Assembly (NCBI RefSeq): GCF_963678635.1 | Contig: NC_087062.1 | Span: 99,627,705 to 99,691,704, forward strand | Length of the DNA stretch: 64,000 bases | Direction of reading: 5' to 3' | Source of the DNA: Symsagittifera roscoffensis | Lineage: Eukaryota > Xenacoelomorpha > Acoela > Convolutidae | Shown here: one piece after another, positions 20,413 through 29,796 of the stretch | Layout: each line of letters starts with the position of its first letter | How positions within the stretch are numbered: position 1 is the stretch's first letter | The notes under the pieces: model-generated | What the model was told of the DNA's origin: nothing | The model's input: the letters and a program-made list of their open reading frames with translations, nothing else | Database searches by the model: none | Program-made: the position numbers and the translations under genes

Positions 20413-23400
20413 TTATGTAAAGAGAAAGATGATTGGTTTATGGTCTGTGAATAGAACTGTTGGATGTTTTGATCCAAGTATCAGAAATTCATATTCTGTC
20501 AGTGTATATATTATGGCTGTACATTCTCTCATTAGAGTTGAGAGTCGTAGCTCTGCTTGAGTGAATAATCGAGAATTTGCTGATATGAGGTTCATTTTAT
20601 TTGTACCATTATGTGATTGTAATAGTGCTGCACCGATGCCAAAGTTCGAAGCATCGCACATTGCATAAAATGGTTGATTTGAATCTGGAATTGTGTTTGA
20701 AATTTGTTCAGTTAAAAGTTTCTTTATTTCTTCAAATCGTGTTTGATGTTCTGTGTTCCATTCAAAATTATTTTGTTGTCTAAGGATGTTATAAAATGGT
20801 CGTAGATATAATTGCATTTTATAAACATATTTACTTAAAAAGTTTAACATTCCAAGAAATTCTTGGATTTTCTTTTTATTTGTTGGTGGTTGAAGTTTTT
20901 GAATAGCGTCAATGCGTGATTTCAATGGAGTGATTGTTTTTCTTTCTATATTATGTCCTAAGAATTTAACTCTTGTCAAAAAGAAGTGTGATTTATCGGG
21001 GGCGGCCTTCAGATTGTCGTTCTGAAGTATTTGGTGATATTTTTCTAAAACATTGAACATCTCGTCTTTTGTTTGTGATTGCATAAAAACATCGTCTAAA
21101 TAGGTGATTGCGTTTTTCTTGAGTATCAGTGGTCTAAAAATTTTGCTCATAAAAGCTGAAAATGCTGCTGGTCCTATGGATATTCCATAGAATAAGCGGT
21201 TGAATTCATATTGTTGGTTTCCGATAACAAATTGTGTTAAACGTCGTGATTGTTCATCTAGTGGCATTTGATTGTATGCACTATTCATATCGGCGGTTGT
21301 AAAGTATTTGCCGTTTATTTTTGTTAAAATAACTTGTATTGGTTCAATGGGCCAATTACATTTTGATTCATCTATGAGTGAATTGAGGTATCTAGCGTCG
21401 AGAACGATTTTTAATGATTCTCCTATAGCTAGAATGATAACGGGGTTGATAAATGTGTTCCCTTTTGGTTGTTCTTCTTTATTAACTGGTGATATAATGT
21501 TGTATTGTTCTAAAATATCGAGTAATCTGTTCACTTTATCATGTAAGTGAATTGGTACTTTACTTGCTCTCTGTTTTTTGAAAACTGCGTCTGGTTTTAA
21601 CGGGAGATGTAGTGATGAACTGATTTTGCCAACATCAAATTTTGATGTTGCATAGACTGATGAATATTTAATTAGCTGTTTGGCTAACTTTTCGAATTCG
21701 TCTTGTGTTATTTGTGAATGTTGGAAATTAAACATTGTTAAAAATTTTTGTTGGTCCTCTGTGTAGTTACTTATGTTGAATGTAGGTTTGAAATATGGAG
21801 TTTTTGTGAAATAATCCGTATTTCTGTTTTCGTTACTTATTATATTATTTATAGATAATTCTTCATTAAGAATTGTAGATTGGCAAATATCTAGTAATTG
21901 GAGTATATTATTTACGCGATAGGCTTTTTCGTGTATTGGTGATATTGTAGCGTTGGTTTCGCAATATCCTAAAAGTCCTAAAGGTAATGTTACTTGGTAA
22001 GGTGTGTTGTTATAGACATGTAAGGAAATGATATCGGAATTCGAATTTTTCAAATATTTTATGGATGAGATTGTGATTTTGAAAAATTTGTGAATAGGTT
22101 TGAATTCAAATTCTGACATATAAAATTTTTGTTTGTTTTGTTCTTTATCATATTGGTGAACTTGTTTGATTGAAAAATTATAGATATTTCCTGATAGTGG
22201 TTTTAGGTGTTTTCTTTGTTGGTTAAATATCGGGTAGAATTTTGAAAAGAATGGTGGTTGTTTATTTAATCTTTGAAAAAATGTTAAGGATGTTTCTTTT
22301 GTTTTTGTATATTTATCTTTGATTAATATTTTACTATTTAGTATGTTAATTGTTGGTATATACTTCGAAATAAATGGTATTCCAATGATATTATATTTAA
22401 TGTCAGTGATATGGAATATTTGTTTAAATGGCTTATTTAAAATTTTGCTTTGCTCCATTGTTCTGGTGGGGAGGAGAAATAATTGGATTTTTCCGTAGTT
22501 TATCAATGTTGATCCTTGTGCTGTTGCTAACTTACTGGAGGTTTCAAGAGGTGTTAGCTTTGGGTGTAAAGTTTTTATTTCATTCCATGTGGGGATGTTT
22601 ATTATGTTTGATTCTGCTCCTGAATCAATTAAAAAATCTATTTCAAGGTCTGGTGGTTGAAATTCTTTATTTCTTGGGCTTTCTAAGAGAAATGGTATTG
22701 TCCAAATTTTTTCTTTGGGTTGTTCTTTTTGTATATTTTGATAAATGTGGTTTGTATTCAAGCATTTTGTTTTGATATTTTTATTGGTTTGATTTGTAGT
22801 GTTAATCTCATTTGTTTCTTGCGTCGTTGGTGTGGAATTTATGGGTGTAGTGTAATAATTTTGAAGAAATTCTGATTGATTTTCATATATGTGTGATGAA
22901 AAGGGTTGTTCATATATGACAGATTCATAGTCATTTTCGACTTTTATCATATTGATAGAAAGAGTGTTTTCAGTATCACTTTCTGAATCTGATGATGTAC
23001 AGTTTATTTGATTGAGTTGTAACGTATTAGTTACTGTGTCATCAATACCTGGAGGGTCTGATGTTGTTTCTGGATTAGATTGTACTTGATTGATTTGTCT
23101 TTGATGTTTAGGTGTACTACTTCTGTGGCGATTATTAGAATTATTATAGTTATTATTATTCCGGTGTGGTGATTGGGAATAATTTCTATAACGATTATTA
23201 TAACTTGAGTGTCGATTTTGTGAATTATTTCGCGATCTGTTTTGGTAATTATTGTTTGGTCTGTTATAGTTCGATCTATTATATGAGTTATTCCTTGATT
23301 GATTGTTCGGGTAATTCTGGTTTCGGTTGTTTGAATAACTTCTATTTCGATTATAGGAGTAGTTTCTATTCCTATTGTATGATGAATTTCGTGATTGGTT

Positions 23401-26310
23401 GTTTGGATAGTATTTATTTCTTGATTGGGAATTAGATCTAGAAACAAATCGTTGTGTATTTGAATTTGATCTGGAGTAGTTATTTCGACTATTTGGTCTA
23501 TTGTAGTGATTTTGTGATGAATTATTCGTGTTTCTTCGTTCTGGTGATCTTCCTCTATAACTTGAGTTATATGGTGATTGATTTCTTGTATAATTTGTAT
23601 TGTTCGGGAGTGGTTTTCCTGAACTGTTGTTGCTGTAAACTGTTTTGTTCGGTAGATTTTGATCTTTTTTCATGTATTGATAGAATGATTTATTTGGTTC
23701 TTTATATTTTTGAGGTTTATTTTGATTGTCTTGCTGTTTTTGTCTACATTCGGAAATACTATGTCCATATCGTCGGCAATAATTACACCATTTTTTGAAA
23801 GATGGTTTGCCTTTAAAGTTTGGGTTCTTTTCGTAAATATTGAGTATTTCACTGATTTTTTCAACGAGGTCTGTCTCTGATTCCTGTATATTATTAATAT
23901 TAGTGGGAGTCGTTTCAATTCTGTTAACGTATTGTAATTTCAGATTTTCCGTTTCTTCTAGTTTCATCGTGATTTCTGCTTGTTCTAATTTGTCTACTAG
24001 TTTTCGAAAATCTAAATCGGGTTCTCGAATTGAAGAAGGATGGGATGCTCTCTTTTTTATTGCTATTTTCCTTAATTGTGATGTTAAGGTCATCATTAAG
24101 ATTTCTGTCATCTTTGTGTTTTTATAGTCATGTGTATTTAATGAATATGCTTTTCGAACTAGTGTTTCGATTCGTACTGCTATTTGCTTGATGGTTTCGT
24201 TTGGTAATCTGCGAATTTCATTACATAAAACTCTTTGTTGTTGTTTGTTTCTTTCGGAGTCAAACATTTTTGAAAATTCCTGTGTAAACCTTTTCCAGTT
24301 TGATTTTATTTCTAGAGGTAGTACTGAAAACCATTTTTGGGCTGCGCCATCTAAGGTTGTTTGTATTAACGCTGTGCGTCGATGTATCCAGTTTTGATGA
24401 AGTGGCGTATTAATTGGTTCAGGTCCAATATTTAAAATCAGGTTTGCTGTTACTGCATTTAAATAATCTTCTACAGAGTATTCAGGGTCTGTTCCTGTGA
24501 AAACCATTAAAGGTTTGTTTGATGTTATTGATGATCCACCCATAAGGTATGGATTCATTGTCATTTGTAATGATTCTGCTGCATTTGGCATTTGAGAAAA
24601 ATTTGAAAGTTGGTTTCTTGTTATTTCATGTTGTTGGAGATAATATGGGAGTGGTATTTCATTTAGCATTTGCGATGCTTGATACGAGTGTGCAGTCATT
24701 GGATTTTGTTGTTGAATTGGTTGAAAGGATTGTGTATTAATTAGATTTTGTTGTTGAATTGGTTGTTGATGTTGTGCATCTATTGGTTGTGGAGAAAAAT
24801 TTCTATGATTTGTACGTGTTCTCTGTATTCCTTGTCTACGATATTCTTGAGTATTTGGTGCAAATATATCTGGTTGTAAGAAATCATCATCTGAGGATAA
24901 ATAATCCATTTGATAAGATGTCTGTTTTTTATTTTTATTTTGTTGAAAAAATGGGTAATTTTCACTGTGATCCTGTGGAGGATTTGTTTGGAAATTTATT
25001 GAATTAGGTTGGGTCATTGGGTTATCCCAATTTCGAGATCTTGTATATTGGTTAAAATTTCTTTGTGGTTGGTTATATGTTTTTGATGGATGTGTATAAT
25101 TATAATTATGGTCTGTAAAGTTGTTTCTAGTGAATGTTTTGCGTGTTTTTGATGGTATTGTCATGGGTCTGTATGTTTGGTAATCCATATGTGAATATTT
25201 AGGGGCAACCGAAGGTTTAACGGTTGATTGTAAGGTTACCTGTGTTTGTGAAGGATTTGTATTTCTTGGTGTTGTTAAATTTGGGCGTATTGGTGAAGTA
25301 CTTTGTTGTGTAGTTGTTGTGTGTACAATTTCTTCATTTATGAAGTGTGATGGTGTCTGGATATCTTGTTGAGTAAGATTCCTAGTTCCATTGAGGTTTT
25401 CATTGTGAATAACTGTAGAGTTTAAACTATTATTTTGTGTATCGGGCAAAAATGTATTATAGTTTAATGGTGTCGCATCAATGGTTAATGGTATTACTTT
25501 TACATAATCTCTTATGTAAGATATCGTACTTATTGCTTGACTTGAGATTGATTGTGGGAAGCTTATAAATGCGGGATGAGACCATTCGGGGTCCCAAACA
25601 TAATCTGATTGTTCTGTGATAGCTGTATCATCGTTCGAGTTTTGGGGTCTAAAATTTTTTCTTGCTTGTGCAATTAAATCAATATTGTGTGTGAAATAAT
25701 CTATTATGAACCATGCCAAAATTTTTTGTAGATCGTGTTTTGTATGTTGTGAAACGTCGTCTTTCGTGAAATTTTCTTTAATGATGTTTAAATAACTAGA
25801 GAGTAGTGTGATTTCATGTCGTACTCTTAAATGTTTAGATGTTTCTGTCGGTGAGACATTTGTTATTGGGATTTCGTTTTCTAATATCGAAATATAACTA
25901 TATATTATTGCGAAAACTTCATTGGTGAATATGGAGTTTGCTCTTTGTGAGTTATGATATTGGATGCTTTTTATATATTCTGAAAAAACTTTTGAAAATT
26001 CTAAATCAAGATCGTCTGTTTGAATTGTATATTTTCTATTATTATGGTTTGGTGAGGTGAATTCTATGGAGTAGATTCCATACTGTTGTGTTATGTTGCA
26101 TATATCTTTTAAGTAGTGGTCTATGATTTGTCTTTTGATTTTTACATCTGGGAACTCTGTTTTACATGGACTAATTCCGGGTTCAAATAAATTTAATAGT
26201 AAATTTTTGCAAAATATATGCTGTCCTCTATCAATGGTTGCATCTACTATAAAAGGAAAGATTTCATCATCATCTGGACTTTCTTCACCTGGGGTGTGCG
26301 TTGAGCTCAT
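20413..26310 (-). CDS. Gag-protease-RT-RNase H polyprotein of element 1, ended early by a nonsense codon
   Basis: The 1,965-aa frame starts at ATG 26310 and overlaps the 155-aa ORF by 26 nt. Gag has a capsid-like segment near 640-745 (AAQKWFSVLP to RRLPNETIKQIA), one CCHC zinc knuckle (CNYCRRYGHSISEC, about 838-853) and a long Asn/Arg/Ser/Tyr-rich region after it. Pol follows in the same frame with no shift: protease FLIDSGAESN (about 1229), RT with LDARYLN (about 1640) and YLDD (about 1736), RNase H with MCDASNFGIG (about 1883). Gag and pol in one frame is unlike the -1 shift of many gypsy elements. The frame ends at TAA 20415-20413, where element 2 has a glutamine codon. The stop falls after the RNase H core, so integrase is separated. 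Confidence 0.9.
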   Translation of the reverse strand: MSSTHTPGEESPDDDEIFPFIVDATIDRGQHIFCKNLLLNLFEPGISPCKTEFPDVKIKRQIIDHYLKDICNITQQYGIYSIEFTSPNHNNRKYTIQTDDLDLEFSKVFSEYIKSIQYHNSQRANSIFTNEVFAIIYSYISILENEIPITNVSPTETSKHLRVRHEITLLSSYLNIIKENFTKDDVSQHTKHDLQKILAWFIIDYFTHNIDLIAQARKNFRPQNSNDDTAITEQSDYVWDPEWSHPAFISFPQSISSQAISTISYIRDYVKVIPLTIDATPLNYNTFLPDTQNNSLNSTVIHNENLNGTRNLTQQDIQTPSHFINEEIVHTTTTQQSTSPIRPNLTTPRNTNPSQTQVTLQSTVKPSVAPKYSHMDYQTYRPMTIPSKTRKTFTRNNFTDHNYNYTHPSKTYNQPQRNFNQYTRSRNWDNPMTQPNSINFQTNPPQDHSENYPFFQQNKNKKQTSYQMDYLSSDDDFLQPDIFAPNTQEYRRQGIQRTRTNHRNFSPQPIDAQHQQPIQQQNLINTQSFQPIQQQNPMTAHSYQASQMLNEIPLPYYLQQHEITRNQLSNFSQMPNAAESLQMTMNPYLMGGSSITSNKPLMVFTGTDPEYSVEDYLNAVTANLILNIGPEPINTPLHQNWIHRRTALIQTTLDGAAQKWFSVLPLEIKSNWKRFTQEFSKMFDSERNKQQQRVLCNEIRRLPNETIKQIAVRIETLVRKAYSLNTHDYKNTKMTEILMMTLTSQLRKIAIKKRASHPSSIREPDLDFRKLVDKLEQAEITMKLEETENLKLQYVNRIETTPTNINNIQESETDLVEKISEILNIYEKNPNFKGKPSFKKWCNYCRRYGHSISECRQKQQDNQNKPQKYKEPNKSFYQYMKKDQNLPNKTVYSNNSSGKPLPNNTNYTRNQSPYNSSYRGRSPERRNTNNSSQNHYNRPNSRNNYSRSNSNTQRFVSRSNSQSRNKYYPNNQSRNSSYNRNRNYSYNRNRSYSNNRNQNYPNNQSRNNSYNRSNYNRPNNNYQNRSRNNSQNRHSSYNNRYRNYSQSPHRNNNNYNNSNNRHRSSTPKHQRQINQVQSNPETTSDPPGIDDTVTNTLQLNQINCTSSDSESDTENTLSINMIKVENDYESVIYEQPFSSHIYENQSEFLQNYYTTPINSTPTTQETNEINTTNQTNKNIKTKCLNTNHIYQNIQKEQPKEKIWTIPFLLESPRNKEFQPPDLEIDFLIDSGAESNIINIPTWNEIKTLHPKLTPLETSSKLATAQGSTLINYGKIQLFLLPTRTMEQSKILNKPFKQIFHITDIKYNIIGIPFISKYIPTINILNSKILIKDKYTKTKETSLTFFQRLNKQPPFFSKFYPIFNQQRKHLKPLSGNIYNFSIKQVHQYDKEQNKQKFYMSEFEFKPIHKFFKITISSIKYLKNSNSDIISLHVYNNTPYQVTLPLGLLGYCETNATISPIHEKAYRVNNILQLLDICQSTILNEELSINNIISNENRNTDYFTKTPYFKPTFNISNYTEDQQKFLTMFNFQHSQITQDEFEKLAKQLIKYSSVYATSKFDVGKISSSLHLPLKPDAVFKKQRASKVPIHLHDKVNRLLDILEQYNIISPVNKEEQPKGNTFINPVIILAIGESLKIVLDARYLNSLIDESKCNWPIEPIQVILTKINGKYFTTADMNSAYNQMPLDEQSRRLTQFVIGNQQYEFNRLFYGISIGPAAFSAFMSKIFRPLILKKNAITYLDDVFMQSQTKDEMFNVLEKYHQILQNDNLKAAPDKSHFFLTRVKFLGHNIERKTITPLKSRIDAIQKLQPPTNKKKIQEFLGMLNFLSKYVYKMQLYLRPFYNILRQQNNFEWNTEHQTRFEEIKKLLTEQISNTIPDSNQPFYAMCDASNFGIGAALLQSHNGTNKMNLISANSRLFTQAELRLSTLMRECTAIIYTLTEYEFLILGSKHPTVLFTDHKPIIFLFT

Positions 26311-26752
26311 TTTTTCGTTCGATGACTGTTAATATGTAATTATTAATGTGTCGAATTGGTTGATTCCAATTATATAAATGTACTGGTTTGTGTTTATACT
26401 GCTTTTTTATTCTTCTTTTTCCTCTTTTTGATGAATTTGAAGTTGTTTCTGAGTCAGAAAAATATAATTGATCGTGAAGTGGGTAATTTTTATCTATTGA
26501 TTCTTCTAGTTTGTAAAGTTCGTCTAAACTGTTGGTTTCTGATTCTGAAAATGCGTTTCGATTTTTTGAAAATCTTTTTCGTGTTATTTGTCTTTGTTTC
26601 GTTATTATTTTTCTTTTTAGTGTTTGTCGTTTTGTTCGAATGTATCCAACTGTTTGTGTATGAGGTGTGATTACAAGGTCGTATTTTTTGTTATCTATTT
26701 CACAATTGTGTAAAACGATTGTTTGTTTATTTCCTAGGTTTTTAAATGACAT
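26285..26752 (-). CDS. 155-aa basic ORF upstream of gag
   Basis: It starts at ATG 26752 and ends 26 nt inside gag in another frame. The middle is strongly basic (KRQTLKRKIITKQRQITRKR), followed by an acidic Ser-rich stretch (SESETNSLDELYKLEES) and a second basic patch (SSKRGKRRIKKQYKHK). The pattern fits a nucleic-acid-binding or nuclear protein. I know no named counterpart. The element 2 copy has lost its first ~37 codons to a deletion. Because it is upstream of and overlapping gag, its translation would affect gag initiation on the genomic RNA. Confidence 0.65.
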   Translation of the reverse strand: MSFKNLGNKQTIVLHNCEIDNKKYDLVITPHTQTVGYIRTKRQTLKRKIITKQRQITRKRFSKNRNAFSESETNSLDELYKLEESIDKNYPLHDQLYFSDSETTSNSSKRGKRRIKKQYKHKPVHLYNWNQPIRHINNYILTVIERKNELNAHPR

Positions 26753-27685
26753 AAGGTTTAGGATGACGGATGCAAAAGGTTGTTAAATGATTTCTATTTT
26801 CCTAAACTGTTAGTTCTTACGATTTTTTGGTTAGCTTAACCTGGGTCTATTTGTTCAGGGTTGGAGAGAAAAGTATATCGATTCCGAAGAATGATTTTTT
26901 ACTTTCTCGTGGCTAGTATAAGTTAAGGTGTTAACTTACTTAATCTTACTTAGGGGTAGTGATTGTGTTCAAGGGTTGGAGAATAGTAAATCGATCCACA
27001 AGGTTCAGGTATAATTAGAACGCGAGTAGTTCGTTAGATACTATTTTAAACTTACTAAGTCTAAGATTTATCCTGGGTCTGGTAAGAGGGGGGGTCAAGT
27101 GAAGGATGAATAACCGAAGTTCTTCACTGTTTATCCTAATTTGAATGATTAGTTTTGTTTAAAAATTTCTATTAGTCTTAGGTCTTTAGAAAGGGTTGGG
27201 TAGTGAATCGACGTTTGAGGTCGTTAGACACTAATTAAGTGGGTGGGGGAGAACAAAGTTGTTCTGGTTGATCCAAGGATAAGCCTTGATGATCAAATTT
27301 GAAATTTAATTAAGTAGAAAATGATTTAAGATCCAAGGATAAGCCTTGATGATCTGGTTTTAAAATTAAGTGAATTTAAGTTTTAATAAAATTTTAAATG
27401 TGTGTAAAGGAAAGATTTAGTGTTTTGATGATATTAGTGGGTTTATGATTGCTGTTATGTTTTAGGTGATGGAGCTGGAACAACAGGATGATTTATGATT
27501 ACTAACCATTTATTGTCATGCTACTAATTTTTATTTTTTATTTTTCAATAAATATTTTTCAAACATGTTTTGTATATTACTGCAGAGTTTTAGGAAAACG
27601 ATCTTAGATCTTTTTATCAATCGTTATTGTATATTAATAATTTTGTTTAGCGCCTGAAATGATTTTGAAGATTAACTTCAAGGTT
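26753..27685 (-). other. Leader of element 1 with internal repeats
   Basis: No long ORF. Two sets of repeats are visible. GGGTTGGAGA(A/G) followed by AATCGAT-like words recurs near 26860, 26968 and, degenerate, 27190. A 25-bp word (27270-27294 and 27330-27354, period 60) contains the inverted pair CAAGG...CCTTG flanked by GATC, so each could form a small hairpin. Such leader hairpins could serve RNA packaging or dimerisation, which is inference. Most of this block (about 26640-27294) is deleted in element 2, which keeps one copy of the 25-bp word. Confidence 0.6.
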
Positions 27686-27919
27686 TTATGTTTGCAAATG
27701 AAAATCTAAATTCATTGCCAGTAGTATTCTAAATATAAAAGTTTGTTCTGGTTTTTGCCTAACTATCATATAGCTATATGGCAAGTTTCTACTTTGTCGT
27801 ATGTCGTCTCTGGTTCGAGGTCTTCTTCCAATTCCGGGTAGTTCTGTTATGGTTCGGAATATTGGCTCTGATCTATTGAGTCGTAGAGACATTTCGATTA
27901 AATTATTGTCGTATAACAT
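27686..27919 (-). CDS. 77-aa conserved leader ORF next to the 5' LTR
   Basis: Its start lies 87 nt inside the 5' LTR. The product is Arg-rich (GIGRRPRTRDDIRQSRNLP) with no membrane span or Cys motif. Aligning it by eye with 57277-57510 of element 2 I count 13 substitutions, of which 10 are synonymous (for example AGA/CGA, AGG/CGG, TCA/TCC) and 3 change residues (T to I, P to H, R to K). Both copies are uninterrupted and of equal length. That pattern indicates purifying selection on a real protein. It may be an independent small regulator or a first exon giving the start codon to a downstream frame such as 17070-15934. No family is recognised. Confidence 0.7.
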   Translation of the reverse strand: MLYDNNLIEMSLRLNRSEPIFRTITELPGIGRRPRTRDDIRQSRNLPYSYMIVRQKPEQTFIFRILLAMNLDFHLQT

Positions 27920-27994
27920 TTTGTAAATGTTTTTGTCTAATTTCTAATCTATTTTGGTTAATTCTAAGCTATTAAGGTCTTGTTCGAGACTTAT

Positions 27995-28004
27995 GGTCGC
28001 ACCA
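27995..28004 (-). promoter_or_regulatory. Candidate primer binding site of element 1
   Basis: In coding sense the 5' LTR end (...CTCA) is followed by TC and then TGGTGCGACC, complementary to a tRNA 3' end GGTCGCACCA. On the plus strand the similarity continues upstream: GTTCGAGAC (27982-27990) matches the invariant T-loop pattern GTTCRANNC, at about the right distance from CCA (one base short). Element 2 has the same sequence (57587-57596). The tRNA is not identified. Confidence 0.55.
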
Positions 28005-28006
28005 GA

Positions 28007-28416
28007 TGAGTTAGGACCGAGTTGGTTAACTCATAGAGTAATTTCGGATAGGGTACACCGTCTGCTCGTCACGCTATCTTATTTTCGGCCGGATAGATTC
28101 GTGCAACTTCTTAGTCTAATACCGATCCTAATCTTACTCTTATACTATCTAGTCTCAGGTTGTTTAACTAGTCTCTGCTAGGCTCAATAGATCTAGGGTA
28201 TACTGGTTTATTGCGGCTGTTGAAGTGCTCGGGAGAGTCCAACTAATTTCTAAGTTAAATTCAAATCTCTCTGGTGCTGAAATTACAAGTAACTTCAGCA
28301 CTTACAAATAAGTGGGTTGTTAGTTAGATGGATCATGATTGGTTAATATTAAATACTTTACATTGGTAAAATATCTAATTTATCCAATCATAAAATGTAG
28401 TTTAGATCAGGTTCCA
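28007..28416 (-). repeat. Right LTR of element 1 (5' LTR in coding sense)
   Basis: 410 bp, TG...CA, without the 39-bp insertion of its partner. It is followed by the target duplication AATT (28417-28420). The near-identity with the left LTR means a young insertion. In coding sense it would carry the promoter. It differs from element 2 LTRs near its start (GAGTTGGTTAACTC versus GAGGTGTAACTC). Confidence 0.9.
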
Positions 28417-29796
28417 AATTTCTTACAACTTACTCAAATATCTTTTTCTCATAAACTACAAGTTACCTATTTTCATACTTTTCACTTTCAAAAAATCTAT
28501 GATTTTAATCATTTTTTTAGAGAAGCTTCAATATAATATCTTTCTATCTAGCTGTTCCGTAGTCAAAAATTTTGATATGAAGAATTAGTCACAAAGTGTG
28601 ATACTAAGCATTCAGCAGCCCCTTTCAGGACGTAAAAGAAACAACCTTGAGTACTCTCAAGGGCTTTTTTGTGTCCTGAATTTTCACCTGATACTAATTT
28701 TGCAGCCAAAATTGGTCAAGCAGTGAAAAGTCTGTAGGTGAAAAGATCAAGTGAGCGTTTTGATGATCTGGAAAAACTGACACCTTACGACAATAGCGAA
28801 ATGCAAAGACAATTGAGTTCATTTCTAGTGTTTAATTCTGGTAGCGGTTCAATTTCTGTGGACGACCAAATCTAGGAGATCTCTTATGCGTTTTATGCTT
28901 GTATTTGTGAAGTGTAGCTTCGCTTCTGTTTTCAAAACATCCAGTCTCAACGTCGACAAAAAATGGTTTGAACCTTTCCGTTTTCAGACTAATTTTCAAG
29001 TCTAAAAAAGGATACAGTCGGCAAATAATGAAAAGAACAATGAGCTTACTATCTAAATTTACTGCATTTTCATGTAGTGTTAGCTCTAATCAATTTTAAT
29101 TCTCCCACCGATTACGAAAAGAATTGTAAAAAATGGAAAGTTTTTTTTGCTTGAATATATTTTCAATTGATTCACTTATATTATTGTTCTTGGAAAATTC
29201 AGTGCTATTGGTACACCAACAGGTTATTCTTGTTGTTCCGAGTTTTGTAACGAAAGTAGCGGAATATTTGTGCTCGAGGTGTTTTTTTTTCAAATTAGGA
29301 CTTTTTAACTAGCCATTTTTGACGAAACTTTTTTTTATATCATTCAAAAGGTATTGTTGTCTTGAGCTTAAATTTGAAAAGATATTTCACCTCTGATCAT
29401 TTTTTTGTAAAGCTATGGGGGTTTAACGATTGCCATTTTGGCCAATTTGGGACAATTAACGGGCGATATATTTCGCGCTATTAACGCGTAAGCGGAGATT
29501 TAATCCGTCTTAGGATTCGCTTCGAATTGGTTGAAGGAAGTTTATTTGCCGCAATTGATTTGTTACTAGGAGCAATTTCTATCACTTTCTGATTGATATG
29601 GCGTGTGGGGGGATAATTTTCAGAAAAAATCTGAAATTTTGTTTAAAAAAATTCATTTTATTATACTTAATTTTTTCATGTTATTACTGCTTCATAGACC
29701 TTAAAAGGAAGTCGAAACATTCAGTGCTTCGCCTTGATACGAGTGAATTTGTATCAGTTTCTTGTAAAATATTTAGATACAGCTGCGGTTTTAGAA
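28417..29796. repeat. 1,380-bp right flank of element 1 (partner of 9084-10463)
   Basis: This is the true right-hand flank: it starts with the target duplication and continues without a break into 29797 onward. It holds the second copies of the 57-bp hairpin (28624-28680) and of the dispersed repeat on the minus strand (about 29221-29755). There is no gene; its open frames are short. Confidence 0.9.

Larger units (their letters stand above)
8635..28416 (-). mobile_element. Element 1: giant Ty3/gypsy-type LTR retroelement with envelope-like and accessory ORFs
   Basis: It is bounded by LTRs at 8635-9083 (3' LTR in coding sense) and 28007-28416 (5' LTR), both TG...CA, with AATT outside each end (8631-8634 and 28417-28420). 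All ORFs are on the minus strand. The coding order from the right is: 77-aa ORF, 155-aa ORF, gag-pol, two hydrophobic mini-ORFs, start-less P/S/T/Q-rich frame, envelope-like ORF, 601-aa ORF. Protease-RT-RNase H-integrase order and a GPY module place it in Ty3/gypsy. At 19.8 kb it is far larger than the usual 5-10 kb; 1,380 bp of this is host flank present inside the left LTR. Lesions: a nonsense codon between RNase H and integrase, and replacement of ~0.55 kb of 3' non-coding sequence including the expected polypurine tract. Confidence 0.9.

Noticed and set aside
23031-23447. 138-codon minus-strand frame overlapping gag (203 codons at 53280-53891 in element 2)
   Set aside because: It is the alternative frame of the N/R/S/Y-rich repeat region of gag. 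Its Ile/Thr-rich composition follows from the codon repeats and its length differs between copies.
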